NCBI GenBank assembly: GCA_012295275.1
Contig: CM022670.1
Location: 13,917,083 to 13,981,082 of the forward strand
Length of the DNA stretch: 64,000 bases
Reading direction: 5' to 3'
Origin: Chrysomallon squamiferum
Lineage: Eukaryota > Mollusca > Gastropoda > Neomphalida > Peltospiridae
This document shows positions 23,641 through 38,600 of the stretch, piece by piece; position 1 is the first letter of the stretch; each line of letters begins with the position of its first letter. Made by a program: the position numbers and the translations under genes. The notes under the pieces are model-generated. The model was not told the DNA's origin. It was given only the letters and a program-made list of their open reading frames with translations, and did no database searches.

Positions 23641-26630
23641 ATGAGTGTGTGTGTATGTGCGTGTGTATGTGTGTGTATGTGTGTGTATATGTGTGTGTGT
23701 TTTTGTGTGTGTGTGTGTGTGTGTGAGTGTGTGTGTGTGTGTGTATGAGTGTGTGTGTATGAGTGTGTGTGTATGAGTGTGTGTGTGTGAAAGTATGGTT
23801 GTAATACTCACAATATTGCCATTAGATTCTGTGTAGTCAACGGAATGTTGCGCCACTTTGTGCAGAAATTTCACCAGAGCCCAAAACGTGTCTCGGCTTG
23901 GCAGAGGAAGCAGAGCAACCAGCAGCCTCATTGCCATCAGCTGCCTCTGTCTGTCCTTGATTTCTAAAACAACAACATTATCAAATCTATACAAAACATG
24001 TCATGATTATATCTTCAGTAATATATGTAATAATGTCTTACTGGTTTTGTTCAAAAAAAATATATTACATATATAACAATATTTAAATGTTTCTTTACAA
24101 AATATATTACATATATAACAATGTTTAAATGTTTCTTTACAAAATATATTACATATATAACAATATTTGATTATTTCTTTCAAGGAATAAAACAGCTTCA
24201 TTTGCTGAACATTTGTTTTTAATATAGAGTCTGAATGTTTTTTTGTTTTTTTTTAAATAAAAAGTTATTTACAAAATTTTGTCAAATATGTGATATGTAG
24301 AATTATTTCTTCTCTAATTTCTACAGTAGATATAAACAGTTCTTTGTACCTCATAAGTTTTTGAACTCTGCTTAAGAATTAAATAAATAAATATAATAAA
24401 TAAGTAATGAAAGAAGAAAGAAACATGTATTAAAGAAATGAAGACTGCATAAAAAGAAAAACAAATTAAGGCTTGAACAAAAGATAGGAAAAAATAAACA
24501 AAATCAAATAACAAAAGAATAAAAAAATCAGATAAAGAATAAATGAAAAAAAAAGAATACTGTAAAGGAATTAAAGTGTAAATATAAGAATAAAAGAAAA
24601 AATATTTCTAAATAATTTTAACTGAACCATATATAAAAAAATGTTTTTTGTTTTTTCGGTTTGTTTTAAAGAATTATGTTAACTTTGTACAAAGGTCAGC
24701 TTGACATATTCACCTACACTTACTCCATTTAACAATGTTAAGAATCATGTAAGAAATTTAAATTCACATTTTCAAAAATTTATTATAATACTTTTCTCTT
24801 TTTATTGCTCTGCCTGTCAAAATGAATTGTTCACGACATGCTACACAGGTCACATGATGAGGTATTACTGCTTAGCACTATAAACTGTGCTGAAGACAAA
24901 ACTAACAAGCGTGTTTTTAATTTCCTCACATATTTATTACCACCATTGTTTCTGGGCAGGTTATAAATAACTCTTAATTCAAGCTGTCTGGCTTGGTTGC
25001 AGAGTCTGAGACACCTAAGGGAGGCAACCCCATTAACAGCAGGTTATCAGAGTGCAAGGTACGGTGCGTGTGTATGATATTTATTAAGTATTGTTTCAGA
25101 ATGTCTGGAATGTTTTTCTCTTGCAAGATAAAAAGAAAGAAATGAAGACTGTGTATATTGTCGATATGGAAACATGACTAAAAATAGCTTTACTCCTATC
25201 TTCCCCTCCAGCTCTCTGTCTTTCACCCCTTTCCCCTCCCCCTTTCTCTATCCCTCCCTCTATTCCCCTTTATCTCACATTGAAAAGGAATTAATGGTTT
25301 ACATACAAAAAATTTTTACATACACATGTTCAGAAAGAGATAAAAAGTGGATGGATGGACAGATGAACAGATAAACACACAGACATGCACACACTGATAG
25401 GTAGTTATGCAGGCAGATAGGCAGGCAGGCAGAGAGGTGATAAACAGACTGTTTGAGCTTACTTCTTGTTGCTATGAAGGCCTGGTACAAATCCCGAGTG
25501 AGCAGGGGTTCGGGAAGATCGCGAAAGTATTCTTTGAGAAGCGCTCCCACGTCGTGTGGCTGGTGACTCTCGTCCAGCGGAGACTCCTTCCCACTGTCAA
25601 ACTCATCTCTCAGCTGCTTCACTCGCTTCTTAGCAGCACCCACTCGAAATATTCCTAGCACACGTAATCCTGAAATATCCATGTTCAAAGATGCAATGGA
25701 TGATAGAAAAAACAATAATGTATAGCTGTATTTTAGCAAAAATATTAATCTCTCTTTAACTCATTTATACTCTCTTTTCTGTTTGTTCTAATCAATGACA
25801 TTCTCTCCTTCATCTCACTATCTCATTCTACCTTTCCCTTCTCAATACTTTCTGTCCATTTCTTTTTTTATCTACATATGTACAAAGCTATATTTTTAAG
25901 AGTAACCAATAGAATAATAGCTGTTGATTTTCTCTCTATTAAATCATCACTCTGTACAGAGACAGATCTTCAACAATATAGTCATTAAGACACTCAAATC
26001 CTTTTCCACATCCTCACTGTAAGATACAGATTCAACAGAATACTTTTTTTTATTTTTTAAAAACCCCCAAAATATAATTTAAAAAAAACCTCTTAAATTC
26101 TGTAAGTATTCAAAATCTTAAATTTCATTTTGTTCTTAAACTACAATAACTGACATGTTCTTCAACAACTCAGTTCTATGGAATGGTACATAAATGAGTG
26201 CTAGAAATATAAACAAAAGTTATAAAATTTATTTTAGCTGTGAGTACTCACCATAAGTCTCGAGGTGTCTAAAACACACCTGTACAACTTCTGGAACCTG
26301 AGGTTTGCCTGTGCCATACATCATCTGACTGGCTCGCAGACTGCTGTGTCTCGAATCAGACATAGACAGAGACAGGGCGTCTATTAGACTAGAACTCGTG
26401 TTTCGACTACTTTCAGACTCGGATAAAGAATCAGAACTAGCTGTTCTCTGTAAATTTAAATTAATAATTGAAAGAAAATAAAGTTAAATATTATTATATT
26501 ACTAAATAGACAAATGATTATTTGTTTCAATTTAAGGAATATACATGCACACAGATAAACATTTTTATTAAAGAATCATGTAGACAAGATTCTGTTTTCA
26601 AAATAAAATTGTTAAAAAAATGTTTCAACA

Positions 26631-26670
<40 letters not shown>

Positions 26671-26780
26671 TAACAATAATAACTAGAAGAAAAAAGTTAA
26701 AATTTAAAAACAAATAATAATAAAAACATATTGCAATATATATCTATATATATCTATATCTATATCAATTGATCAGTTTA

Positions 26781-26817
<37 letters not shown>

Positions 26818-28315
26818 AAAATTAAGAGTTATTCAGTAAACACTTACTCTGTAAGCAGGGTTACTAGTGAGCATTCCTCCGTTATGGGGAGCATTGTCCA
26901 TTGAACTCTGGGAAGAACTGCTTGATTTTCTGTTTACAAAACAAACAGACAAGGTAAACAATAATGAAACAAAAAATGAAATTAAATAATGTTATGTCTT
27001 GAATTTACAAAAAGTGCATGAAGGAAGGTGTGTGGGTTTGTATGTGTTTGTGTGTGTGGATGTTTATGTATATGTTTGTGAAGGTGTGTTTGATGTGTCA
27101 GTGTGTGCATGCAGGTGTTCTTGTGTGAACATGAATATGTGCAGTCTGTCTTTTAAAATTTCAGCACTCTCACCATAAGCAAATATTTTAAAATTACAGA
27201 ACCTGTAATAAATCTGAATTAATACTGTTAAGCAGTAAACAATTACATGATCTTGATGACATCAAGAAATGAGGGAGCTAATATTTTAAAATCATCACAT
27301 GTATAACAGATTTGAATTAACGTTACTGAAGTGGTGTACGTACCTTGGTCAGAACTCACAGAGTCAGTGATTATTTTAAAATTAGTATATGTAAAGTGAT
27401 ATTTTGGAGAAGTGGAACTTACCTTGGTCTTGGTGACATCAGGATGTCAGCACTCTCACTGCGAGCCTTCAGGGTGCTGGTGGAGGCACTGTGAGCTCTC
27501 TTCAACTTGTGGTCATTGCTGATGCACTTGGACAAAGGAATGCCAAACACAAGTCCAGTTTCTGTAGAACAAAAATATAGCAAACTTAAAAATATAACTG
27601 TTCACTATATATATATGTATTATAAAGGTAGAAATGTGTACTGTTGAAGAAAATGTAAAACAAAAAAAAATTATATATGTTTAAAAATCAAACAAACAAA
27701 AATAACAAAATATTAAAAAAAAAAAAAAAAACAATCAAACAAAAAATAACAAAAAAGAGACACACAAAACAACGATTAATACAAAAAACCTATAAAGCTT
27801 TGGTAGTTAATTAACTGTCTTTTATTTATCTATTTTATTTATCTGACTTTCAAAGACTCAGTTACACAGTTTTTAATACACAATGAAATAAAAATACAAC
27901 ATCCATCCATCCATCCATTCTCTGTCTATCTATATTAGCCACCATCATTCAGCTAATAAAATAATATTATTGCAATTATAATTTAACTCTTTGAGCCTGA
28001 ATGGCTGAAATTTTAACCGTAACAAAAATGTTCATATGTTAGCAGTTAATACTTTTACCAACATGTGTTGTTATCATGTTGTTTTTATTAATAATGCCAT
28101 GCTCGTTAGATATTCAGGCAATCAGCTTATAAAGACATTAAACCTGGGAAGCTTAGGGTATGGGGTACATGTTTGTGTGGGTGCTTGGGGTTCAAAGGGT
28201 TAAGACAAATAATCCAGATATTTTTTTTGCATAATAAGCAAACAAATATATATAATAAGAGAAACATTCATACACACACAAAATAATAATAATAATAATG
28301 ATGATGATGATGATG

Positions 28316-28351
<36 letters not shown>

Positions 28352-30655
28352 TTATGATGATGATGATGATGAAAATAATAATAACAACTATAACAATAAT
28401 AATGACAGTTATAATAATGGTGATGATAACATTAATAACAATAGTAACAGCAATAACAATACTAACACAATTAACAACAACAATAATAACAAAATTAAAA
28501 CTTGACCACAGAACAAATAAAACAACATAACCAAACACCTGTCGACAGTTATGTGATATAAATTATATAGTACAGTAGTTCATAAGTATATCAGCTGGTG
28601 CAGCATCTGTGCGTGCTATAATACTAATCCATTCAGCTGTAAACCTCTGTTTTGCATCTCACTAATCTATGTGACACCTGCTTTACCAACTTACAAATCT
28701 CTCAGAGACGCTAATATAGAGCAATAGCATTTTAAACACAGTCACACATTAACTGTAATCAGGTTATTATTATATGTAATAAAAAAAAAATATTTGTTGC
28801 TTATTTATTTATTTATTTATATTTATTTATTTGTTTGTTTGTTTTTATTTATTTATTTGATGTTAGTTTATTTCTTGTTTTTATTTTTTTTTGTTTTTTT
28901 TTGCTTGTTTACTTATTTATTGTTTTTGTTGTTTTTTTTTTTTGTTTGATTCTGTATATGAAGTAATAAGTCATGCAAGTTATTATTTTTTTTACATGTT
29001 TATTGTTCTGTTTATTTTATTTGTGATCTGGTTTATTTATTTATGAAATAACAGTGAAGCCACAGTTCAGAGTCAGAATTACTGGTTATTCACTAAATGT
29101 TGATAAATAACAACAACATAAACAATAATTATAATCACGATCATACAAGTTAGGGGGTGAGAGGGAAATAGCAGCCCCCCTTCTCCAAACAGTGACAACA
29201 ATTTGGGCAAAGCAAGAAAAAAACTGGTACCATACTTGTATTTACATCTGTGTAAAATTTCACATACTCATGATAATAAAGAGGTAGATTTGTCAGAAAC
29301 AAATGTTGGTGTTTGCACTGAAAACTACACCTCCCAAATTAACAAATATCTAACATTACTGAGCAATGATTCAAAATTACTGTGTGGTCTACTGGTGTCA
29401 TTAAACAAATGAAAGGTTTTTTTTTTTTTTTTTTTTTCCCCTATGTCATTAGAGGAATATAGAGTTAAGATTTTTTTAGTGTAATTATACAGCCATACTG
29501 TAGCACGCTATGCTAGTGTACAAGTTACTGATACTTTGTTTAATGTTCTCACAAAGATTAATCTGTTTTTATCAATAAAACAGACAAAGTCCTAAAAGAT
29601 GATCTGTGCAGGAGGATGATGTTACTACAAACACTGCACAGGTAACAGTGATAGCCAGTTTGTCACCAGTGTGTTTACTTAGGTTATTAGTAATATGTTC
29701 TTCTGATTCTCAGTCACAGATACAGACACACATACATACATACTTATAAACACACACACACACACACATGCATGTATACAAACATGAGCATGTATATATT
29801 CATATAAACATGAGCATGCATACATACATACATACAAGTATATATACTTACATATCTATATATATATATAGATAGATAGAGAAATAGACAAATAAATAAG
29901 AAATGAACAAAAACACCCATAAATAACGGAAACAAAAAAGAAAGAAAAAAAAGAAAGAAAGAAAGAATAAAGAAGAAAATTAAAATAAAATAATAAAATA
30001 AAGAAAGAACAAAAAGGAAACTAATTACAAAAAAAAAAAGAAACCAATAATAAGGAGGAAAAAAGAATAGAAACAAATAAAATTGATGAATATCTGAACA
30101 ATCTGACAGCCACATGACAGACACAGAAACAAACACAACATCTTTATTACTTCCATCCGAAACTGAAATTACTTTTATCGCCCTTTCTGACAGATTTGTT
30201 TACAAAATGGCGTGAATTAGACTCGTGTTTGCTGAAATATTACTCATCATCAAGAGTTACATTCAAGAATTCTGACAAGCTGTTATTATGACAGAGGATG
30301 ATTAATCTCCTAAACCAAAAACATTTCATAATTCATATGTTTTTTTCTCATGCATATAATATGACAGGTGAAGTGGAACACCTTAACGAAGCACACCTAC
30401 ATCGTTATGCTGAGGATAACGCTAATGATGGAGTTGAAACAAGATCAAGGAAAGTACGCAATGACTTCTCCCTGAGATGATTCCAGTTATTTACAAGGAA
30501 TTCTGAGAATCCATAACCTTGTGTTAAATCAATTTAACATGTCAAAATATTTAATAATCTCTCACATCACCTGTAATCAACTAACAAATCCTTGTTGGGA
30601 GTACCTGTAAGTGTTACTTAAGACAGATGAACTAATTATTAGTAATATATAAGCA

Positions 30656-30699
<44 letters not shown>

Positions 30700-32636
30700 C
30701 TATCTACATATATACATACATTCACATACATACATTACATACTTACACTCACACACACAAAAATACATTCATACAGATATACATACACATAGACACATAA
30801 GAAAAGTAAGTACAGCTTAGCCTGTATTTTGAGTGATTAATGAAAATGAAAATATTCCAAGAATTTGTAGATAAACAAACAAGTATGGCTAATCCCAAAA
30901 ATCTGAGTAAGTAATAGAGAGAACATTCCATGAATGCATATACTAATTTTAATTTTCAAAGACATTACACTAGGTACCAGTTGTAAGTAACTAATTACTA
31001 TCCCAACATTCCATGGGTGTGTACTAAACTTAATCTGCTTTCAAAGATGTTTAACTGAGTACCAAAGCAGTGCAACTAATTAATACACATTCCACAGATG
31101 TGCACTAATTTTAATTTTCAAAGCAGTTTCACTGGATACCATTCAGACACTCTTTAATCCATCCAGCCACTTTCTCATTCATTCAATCAGTCCTTCAATG
31201 AGGCAACTAATCTTTTATTTGTCCAGTCAATCACTGAATACTAATCTGTGAAAAACACATTATCTGACGTTATCATGGTATAATCATGTTTTAAACCAAT
31301 AATTTGATAAGCTACAAATGTTTTTAACATGTTATTTTTTTTGTTTTTTTTTTGTGTGTCTCAGCTGTGATTGTAAAAGCTTAGTTAGTGACTCACATAC
31401 ACCATTATCTACCCTGTGTGTTGTTTCCTGCTATCAAGCTCAATCTGATGACTGCCATATTTAATGTCAAGAGACAGTAAACAATGACACAAACACTGAA
31501 ATGGATCAGATAACCTATCAGGTAATTCAGAGCAACACAAGCACATATGACTGAGTCAGTACATATGTTAATTATTATCATCATCATCATCATTTTTATT
31601 TTATTATTATATTTTTTTTTTTTTAAATAAATTAAATGTCTTTGAAAATGAAACTTTTATACCTGTCCATACCTTGAGAAGGATCAAGTTGTGCCTAATT
31701 TATTGTGCAAAGTTAATGACAAGAAATACTTTAATAATCCTCTTTTCTTTCCTTTTTTAATGAAAAATAAACCATTTGTGCATTCATACATAAAATATAC
31801 ATAAACACATACAAACATATATATACAAAAACACATCCACATAAACATATGTTTATGTTTACACACACACACACACACACAGAGATCAGTGTGATCCATG
31901 ATTTGAATATTTGTTTTAGTAAAATAACCTGAATTATTAACAATGCATGCTTCATATATATATAGCATCAACTATATATACATTCATACATATTATTATT
32001 TTTTTTAAAATACCCTGACAGTTTGACAATTCAGTATTTCATGTGAGGAAGAACAAAAAGACACCAAATATCTATTAATAAAAAGTTAAATATATTGTTA
32101 AACAATTTTGGTCACACTAACCAAATAAATGTCACTTGTAACACAGTTATAATTTGTATGTAAATAACAAAATTTTATGAAAAAATTTAATTAAAATAAC
32201 TATAAATTTGTTTATAAAATAATTATAATAACAATTTTCAGTTATACTTTTACTTGCCAGTAATTCCTTTCAGTTTTTATTTTTATTTCCTCCTCCATGA
32301 TGTGTATGTGCATGTCTGTGTGTTTGTGTATGTGCGTGTGTGTGTGTGTGTGTGTGTTTGTATGTGTATGTGTGTGTGTGTCTGTGTGTGTATCTGTGTG
32401 TGTGTGTGTGTGTTTTGGTGGATGGGTGGGTGGGTGTGTGTTTTAAAATCATTATTTAAACTGATACTGATATTAACATATCGACACACGTTGCAGTGGC
32501 ATTAATGACAGTTATTTCATTTCGTGACTATCATATCACATAAAACTCTGCACTGTAACCCACTTACATGTTTTATGATCACATTCAGGATGAATTTAAA
32601 ATAAAACATGACTTTTATTTTAAACAATTTAAAATT

Positions 32637-32667
<31 letters not shown>

Positions 32668-35600
32668 TTCTCTCTTTTTTTTTCTTACTGATGTTTAAGG
32701 ACTATTTTAATTCTTGTTCTTTAGCAATTTAGGTTACTATTTAAGGATTTTATTTTGTAAATATATATATTTGTTGTTATTTGTAGGGACTGTGAACAAG
32801 CCAATCCTCACAATATTGATCATATAAATCATATTTAACCAATTTTTTTATTTTCAATAACATTTTATGTATTTTGAGCTCAATTTTTAACATCTCAGTA
32901 AGCCTCTTTTAAAAGCAGTCACTTAATTTAAAATTATTTTTCAGTATGTTCTTACAAATTAATGTAAATGGAAGTAACTTTTTTTTCAAATTATGACTGC
33001 CATAAAATATTAACTGTGTGTAATAAACAAACACTTTGGAATGTGTTTATTACTCAGAATTAATATTTTAAACATTCAGTTACACACTTTCTAGGGAAAT
33101 TAGCTAAGCACTTACAACTCTTGTACAGATTTCTCATTGACTGTAACAAACAGAATTATTAGGGTTAAGTACTCTTAAATTAAAACCTAACTGGAGTTCT
33201 AAAGTGTAATCTAACAGATGTGATGACATACTGAAAACATCTAACATATGCAACAGAAGCAAATAAACAAGACTAAATGAGTGATTAATTAAGAAAAAAA
33301 TATTCCAAGAATCCGTGGAAATAAACAGTATGACTAATCCCAAAATCTATGTAAACAAGTAATAAAAAAAATTACAGGAATTTTCTACAAGCTATAACAT
33401 AAAATTACAAGTGGTGTGAAAACCAGGTGCTCATTAAACCAAAAATTGTCCTAAAACTGAACAAGTTCCAGAGTCAAGTTCTAAAATGTAAAACCTCACA
33501 ACACTAAACTCACAGTCGTCTAAACCTCACTTTTCACTTGGTCCCAACACTGATAGTCTTTGAGCAGTTTCAGTGATCAGCTTAAAAAAAACACCTGTAA
33601 TACTGACTGGAACATCAGGTTCTAGTGAACCAGTGATTTTTAATACAGAAACAGTTTGATAAGTAATGTCAAATAGAATTTACCTTTTTGTTCTTTTTCT
33701 TTCGTCTTGTCTGTTAAAACGTCCAGCAAACTTCCGAGGTTTGCAGACTTTGATCGCCGTTTCAATGATATTGTGTGTCGTTTTGCTCTTCTGCTATCTC
33801 CATTTTCTGAAAATAAAGTTAAAAGAATATTTTACTGAAATGTGTGGGACTTGAATGTCAAAATCAGATCTGTGAAATTTTAATTTTAAAAAGAAACAAA
33901 GATACAAAATAATAAAATCATACTAAAATATCGAGTGAAAATTTCTTTAACAACAAATAATAAACAGTGTTTTATATAAAGATGATGTGAAAATATTGTT
34001 TTCATGAGCCAGACTTAATGAAAGCAGAAAGGCTTTTTTTGTTCTTGCCTTCCCTTCATCATGAAATACCAACACAATGTTTTAATATTTAAATGAATTA
34101 AGAAGTGACTGAATGATCAAGTAAAAAAATAAATAGAACAAAACAATAAATATACACTGTTTTCATTCTGGAATCTTATATATATATCTATATATATATT
34201 ACTGGATCGAGGGAATATATTTTAGGTTTTCTTTATTTCTTTTGATGTTGTTTCTTTCGGTTAATTAGTGTTTTTATTCAGAATTCACCTTCAAATAACA
34301 TGACATTGTATTTCAGTATCAATGCACTGAAAACTGAAAGTGTTTCCCTAACAAAAACCTTGGACAGTCCATGAACTGTGCTGTTTTTATTTTCACATGG
34401 TTTGCTTGACATGTGGCTATGGGACAATTGCAACAAATGACCATCGACAAACACTGTTCATTACCAGACCACCTCGAATAAAACTTTACAAAAGATTTTT
34501 AAAATCTCCTTGCAAAAATTCATCAATGTATATGAAGAGAAAACTGAAGGACAAACAGCCAGAGGGAATATTCAACCGAATTTATTTCAGATTTACTCTT
34601 ACATATACATGTGACTGTCCCTTAGGCAGTAAGAAAGCAGCTTAATGCAATGTTCAGTGTTGTTAAGTGTTCTGCTTTTTATAAAGTTACTAACAGCAAA
34701 AATTACTGGAGAATTAAGAATGTTTTTTTGTTGTTGTGTTGTTGTTGTTTTTTTTCCTTTTAAAGTTTCACGTGTCTTCAAACAGGTTTTTTTTCTGTTT
34801 ATTGTTCAGATAATAAATTAGCAAGCAAAGATAAAATAAATTTGTGGTTTGTGTAAGTAAAAGGGGAGTTGACCTTTTTTTCTACATTGCAGAGTTAGTT
34901 AAAGTGTGATTTTATTACAGATAGTGTAGACATGATGTTTAAACCAACACCTGACTTGTTTAACAGACACGTATAAAGTACCAAGTGTGCTAACATGTAG
35001 AGTGGCAGCCATATTTTTCTCTCTCTCTATTTTTTGGTTGTTGTAAATGACATCTATAAATATTCACAAAGGCAGCAAGTTGAATAAATTCAGCAGACAT
35101 TCAAAAGTTTGTTAACATGTCACAACAATGTATATAAAATGTTCAATGCATATATTCAAAAACGATCTCTTTTGAGGAATTAGCTGCTGCATATACATAT
35201 GTATGTACACACACACACACACTGACATATCTACTCATACATAACAAAATACACATAACACAAATATAAATACTTTACATACGTGCATACATACATGCAT
35301 ATATACATATAAATATATGTAAATACATAGATTCCTTTATATACATACACATTCCCAAACACACACACACACACACACACATATAGACACATACACATAC
35401 ACACTCACATACACACACAAATATATACAAACATAAATATATACACACATTGACACATTTGAACATACACACATTTGTACATACATATAATGAGGTAAAC
35501 TATTTACAGAGATCTACATAAACCACAAAAAAGTTATATCCTGCTGAAGCCGATTTGATAGAGCAATTACTCATCCATATCACTTAGTTGTGTTTCTTTT

Positions 35601-38600
35601 CACTTCAACATGATAAGCCAATAATTTCTTCATTCATAAAGCATTTCAATGAATAAATTCAACAGTTACTGAATGACATTAACAAAAAAAAAAAAAAAAG
35701 AATTCCATGGCCTATCCCAACTTCATAATCACACACGATAAAGACACAGGATAAGAAAAACATAAAATAAAATTTTCTGTGGTTGAAAACATCGAAGGCT
35801 GAGGGCTCAGCATGTGAGGTCAAGTGGAAAACTCCCAGAGTTGACATTCCATCGCACATGAATGAAGTTTTACAAAAGCAAAGTTAAAATATTAATACAC
35901 TGACTTAACAATTGCATGGAGCATTGGAATGGGGAATGAGTAATAGGGAAGAGGTCAGCTAAAGTTTTCAGTGTTTACTGACAATGACATGTAACAATGC
36001 TGTATTTGTATTCTGTTACCTTTCTCCACGTTCGAGTTTTCTCTCAGTTTTTATTATTGTTATCTATTTTACTCTCGTCTGTTCTCTTTATTATATATTA
36101 TTTTTGTATTTTAACAGTTTCTTTTAACTTCTTTTTTTTCACACCGACATTTAAAACACATTATTATTTTATTATTTGATCCTTTCATTATTTTAATCAT
36201 TCATTCTTATTTTATTCCTCAATCACTGATTTTCTTTATCTTAATTCCTCCTTTCATTTTTTCTTAATTTAAAAGTAACTTCTATTTTATTTATTGTTTC
36301 AAAGTTTTATATCAAACCTCACTCTCTTCCAGTTTTATACTTTCTACACATCTCTGTATTATGATGTAACTATTTAAGTATAATGTCATATAAAAAAGAT
36401 TGCAGCTGAACTGTTCTTTCAGCTGTTAGAGTATTTTTGGGCTTAACTGCAAAATTAACCTTCTTGAATGTGCTCATAAGGCTATTTCATATTTCATACA
36501 ATGTCACACAAAAGGCTTATTGTCATGGTCTGTCATATATAAAACCGTTACTAAGGAAAACTGCATATAAAACATTCTGTTCCGCTTTTCTCTTTCTCTC
36601 TCTTGCTCACACATACAAACACACACACAGACGATTGCCTCCAGTTAACCTCTACAGTGTGAACAAGTAAAATAATAAAAATGTAACAAAAACATCTTCA
36701 CTCACTCACTCTTGTCTTTACACCAACACCTAAAAGTATCTAACAAGCAGTAAGAGCAAGTCCTTCTGACACACTTCACAACATACTATTGAGTCATAAG
36801 CCTGTCCTGTCACTCACCACCTCTTTCTCCCCTGCCCTGAACCTAGCTGGAGGACAAACAAAAAAACAACAACAATCTATCTCTGTGCCACTACTGGTGG
36901 TCTGAAACACATAGTTCTAATCACAACATGTCCCGAAGGTGAACAATCCCATCCAGATAATTCATAGCTGGTGTTTGTTTTGTTTCAGGTAGTTTTGTAA
37001 TACCGGAACTGACACTAAGGGGGACATGCTGCTGTTAATGTTTCACTAAGGGCTGGAGATTGGATGTCACTAACCTTATCTGAGGGATGATGATTAGTGA
37101 GATTATGGGTTGTTAACTTAATGATTGTTGACAGGTAATAATAATAATACATAAACTTTTTAATTTGGTTGTTATCAGGTGTTATAAATATGTAAAATTG
37201 GGATTTTTTGCTGCGATATTCTTTTTTTTTGAGATGAGTATTTTTCATTAAAAATAAATATGATAGGGAGGTTGTGGGATTTATTTTTATTGTTCTTGTT
37301 GCTTTTGTTGTTTGTTTCTCTTCTTTTGTTGTTTGTTTCTCTTCTTTTTGGTCTGCTTTTGCTTGCTTTTTTTTAAATTTCTATTTGGATTCAGCCCAGT
37401 TTTCAGTTTTACTGGTTACAAAAAATTTACTTTTATGTAATAAAAAAAAGAACACAGCTATTTAGTTTCTTGTTAGATAAATTATGTTGTTAAATATACC
37501 TCCCAGTGACAGAATGGTCATGAGCAAAATATTTTAATTTACAATAAACTAATATTCTAAATAAATAACACAACCTTTAATTAGATGTACTGATATTTTA
37601 TATTTATACATTCCTAAACCATAAAATTAAAATTAAATTCTAATATGGAGCTACCACTCCACCAAAAGCCACAAAAAAAAAATGTGAGGAGTGCTGAAGA
37701 ATGCTCTTTCTACATTTTTAATTCTGCCCTCCTGTGGATGTCTGTGGTGAGTGAGTGTTTGTCTGTATTTATAGATGTATGTACATGCATCTTCTAAAAT
37801 ATAGTGACAGATGTATATATAATTATATATATATATATAGCCAGACAGAAAGAGAGAAAAAGATTAAACTGATATAAAACAGTCAAACTGAAGGCCTGCA
37901 CAATTAACTCAGTAACAACTGCACATCCTGTGACAGCTTTGACACCTGAGACATGACAGACACAGTGACAAACTGCAGACACACAGACACACACAAATGC
38001 ATCTGGTTCCGGATTGCGACACGTATGGATAATATTTTTTACGAACACCTGACAGGAGTTGATCCTGCGCTGCTACATTTAGCCTTGTTTCCTGTGCACT
38101 GAGGTTTTTAATGAGACAGTTTGATGGCTTCAGAGTTCATCTTGCTCTAAATATAAATCTCTGTGTTCAGAGCAGCCTCTAAATCTTCAGAATTCCCCCC
38201 CGTGTCTGCTAATAAGCAGAAAGACTTTTTCATGTTTATTAATGGAGCAGAAAAGACAGGCGCCATCATAAATCTTTCAGAAAATTTTGTATATGAATCA
38301 TTTTGTTTTTTCTTTCTTTCTTTTCTCTCTCTCTCTCTCTTACAGAAATAGATGCCTACTTATTATATGTGTAATTTATGAAAATTTCAAGCTTTAAAAT
38401 AAATCAGTGCTTATGTTTGTTTTTGTTTGTTTGTTTATCAGCGAATGTTCACACAAAACACATGTATGTTAAAAAAAAAAACAGGCATGAATACATGTTC
38501 ACACACACACATTTAAACAAACACTGACTTAAAGAATCAACAGTGCTTACTTCTCAAACAATTTTTTATATAATAATGAAACACTTGGCCAACACATTGG

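Noticed and set aside
23362-23994. Long threonine-histidine repeat frame overlapping the GAP exon
   Set aside because: It is read-through of the real exon at 23963-23812 into the intronic CA repeat, not a protein.
25012-25066. Plus-strand exon-like stretch (ttgcag acceptor, AAG/gtacgg donor) in a RhoGAP intron
   Set aside because: Only 18 codons, antisense to the gene, no homology and no partner exon.
34397-34645. 82-residue plus-strand open frame ([18 protein letters not shown]...)
   Set aside because: No family resemblance, antisense inside an intron, no splice partners; frames of this length occur by chance.
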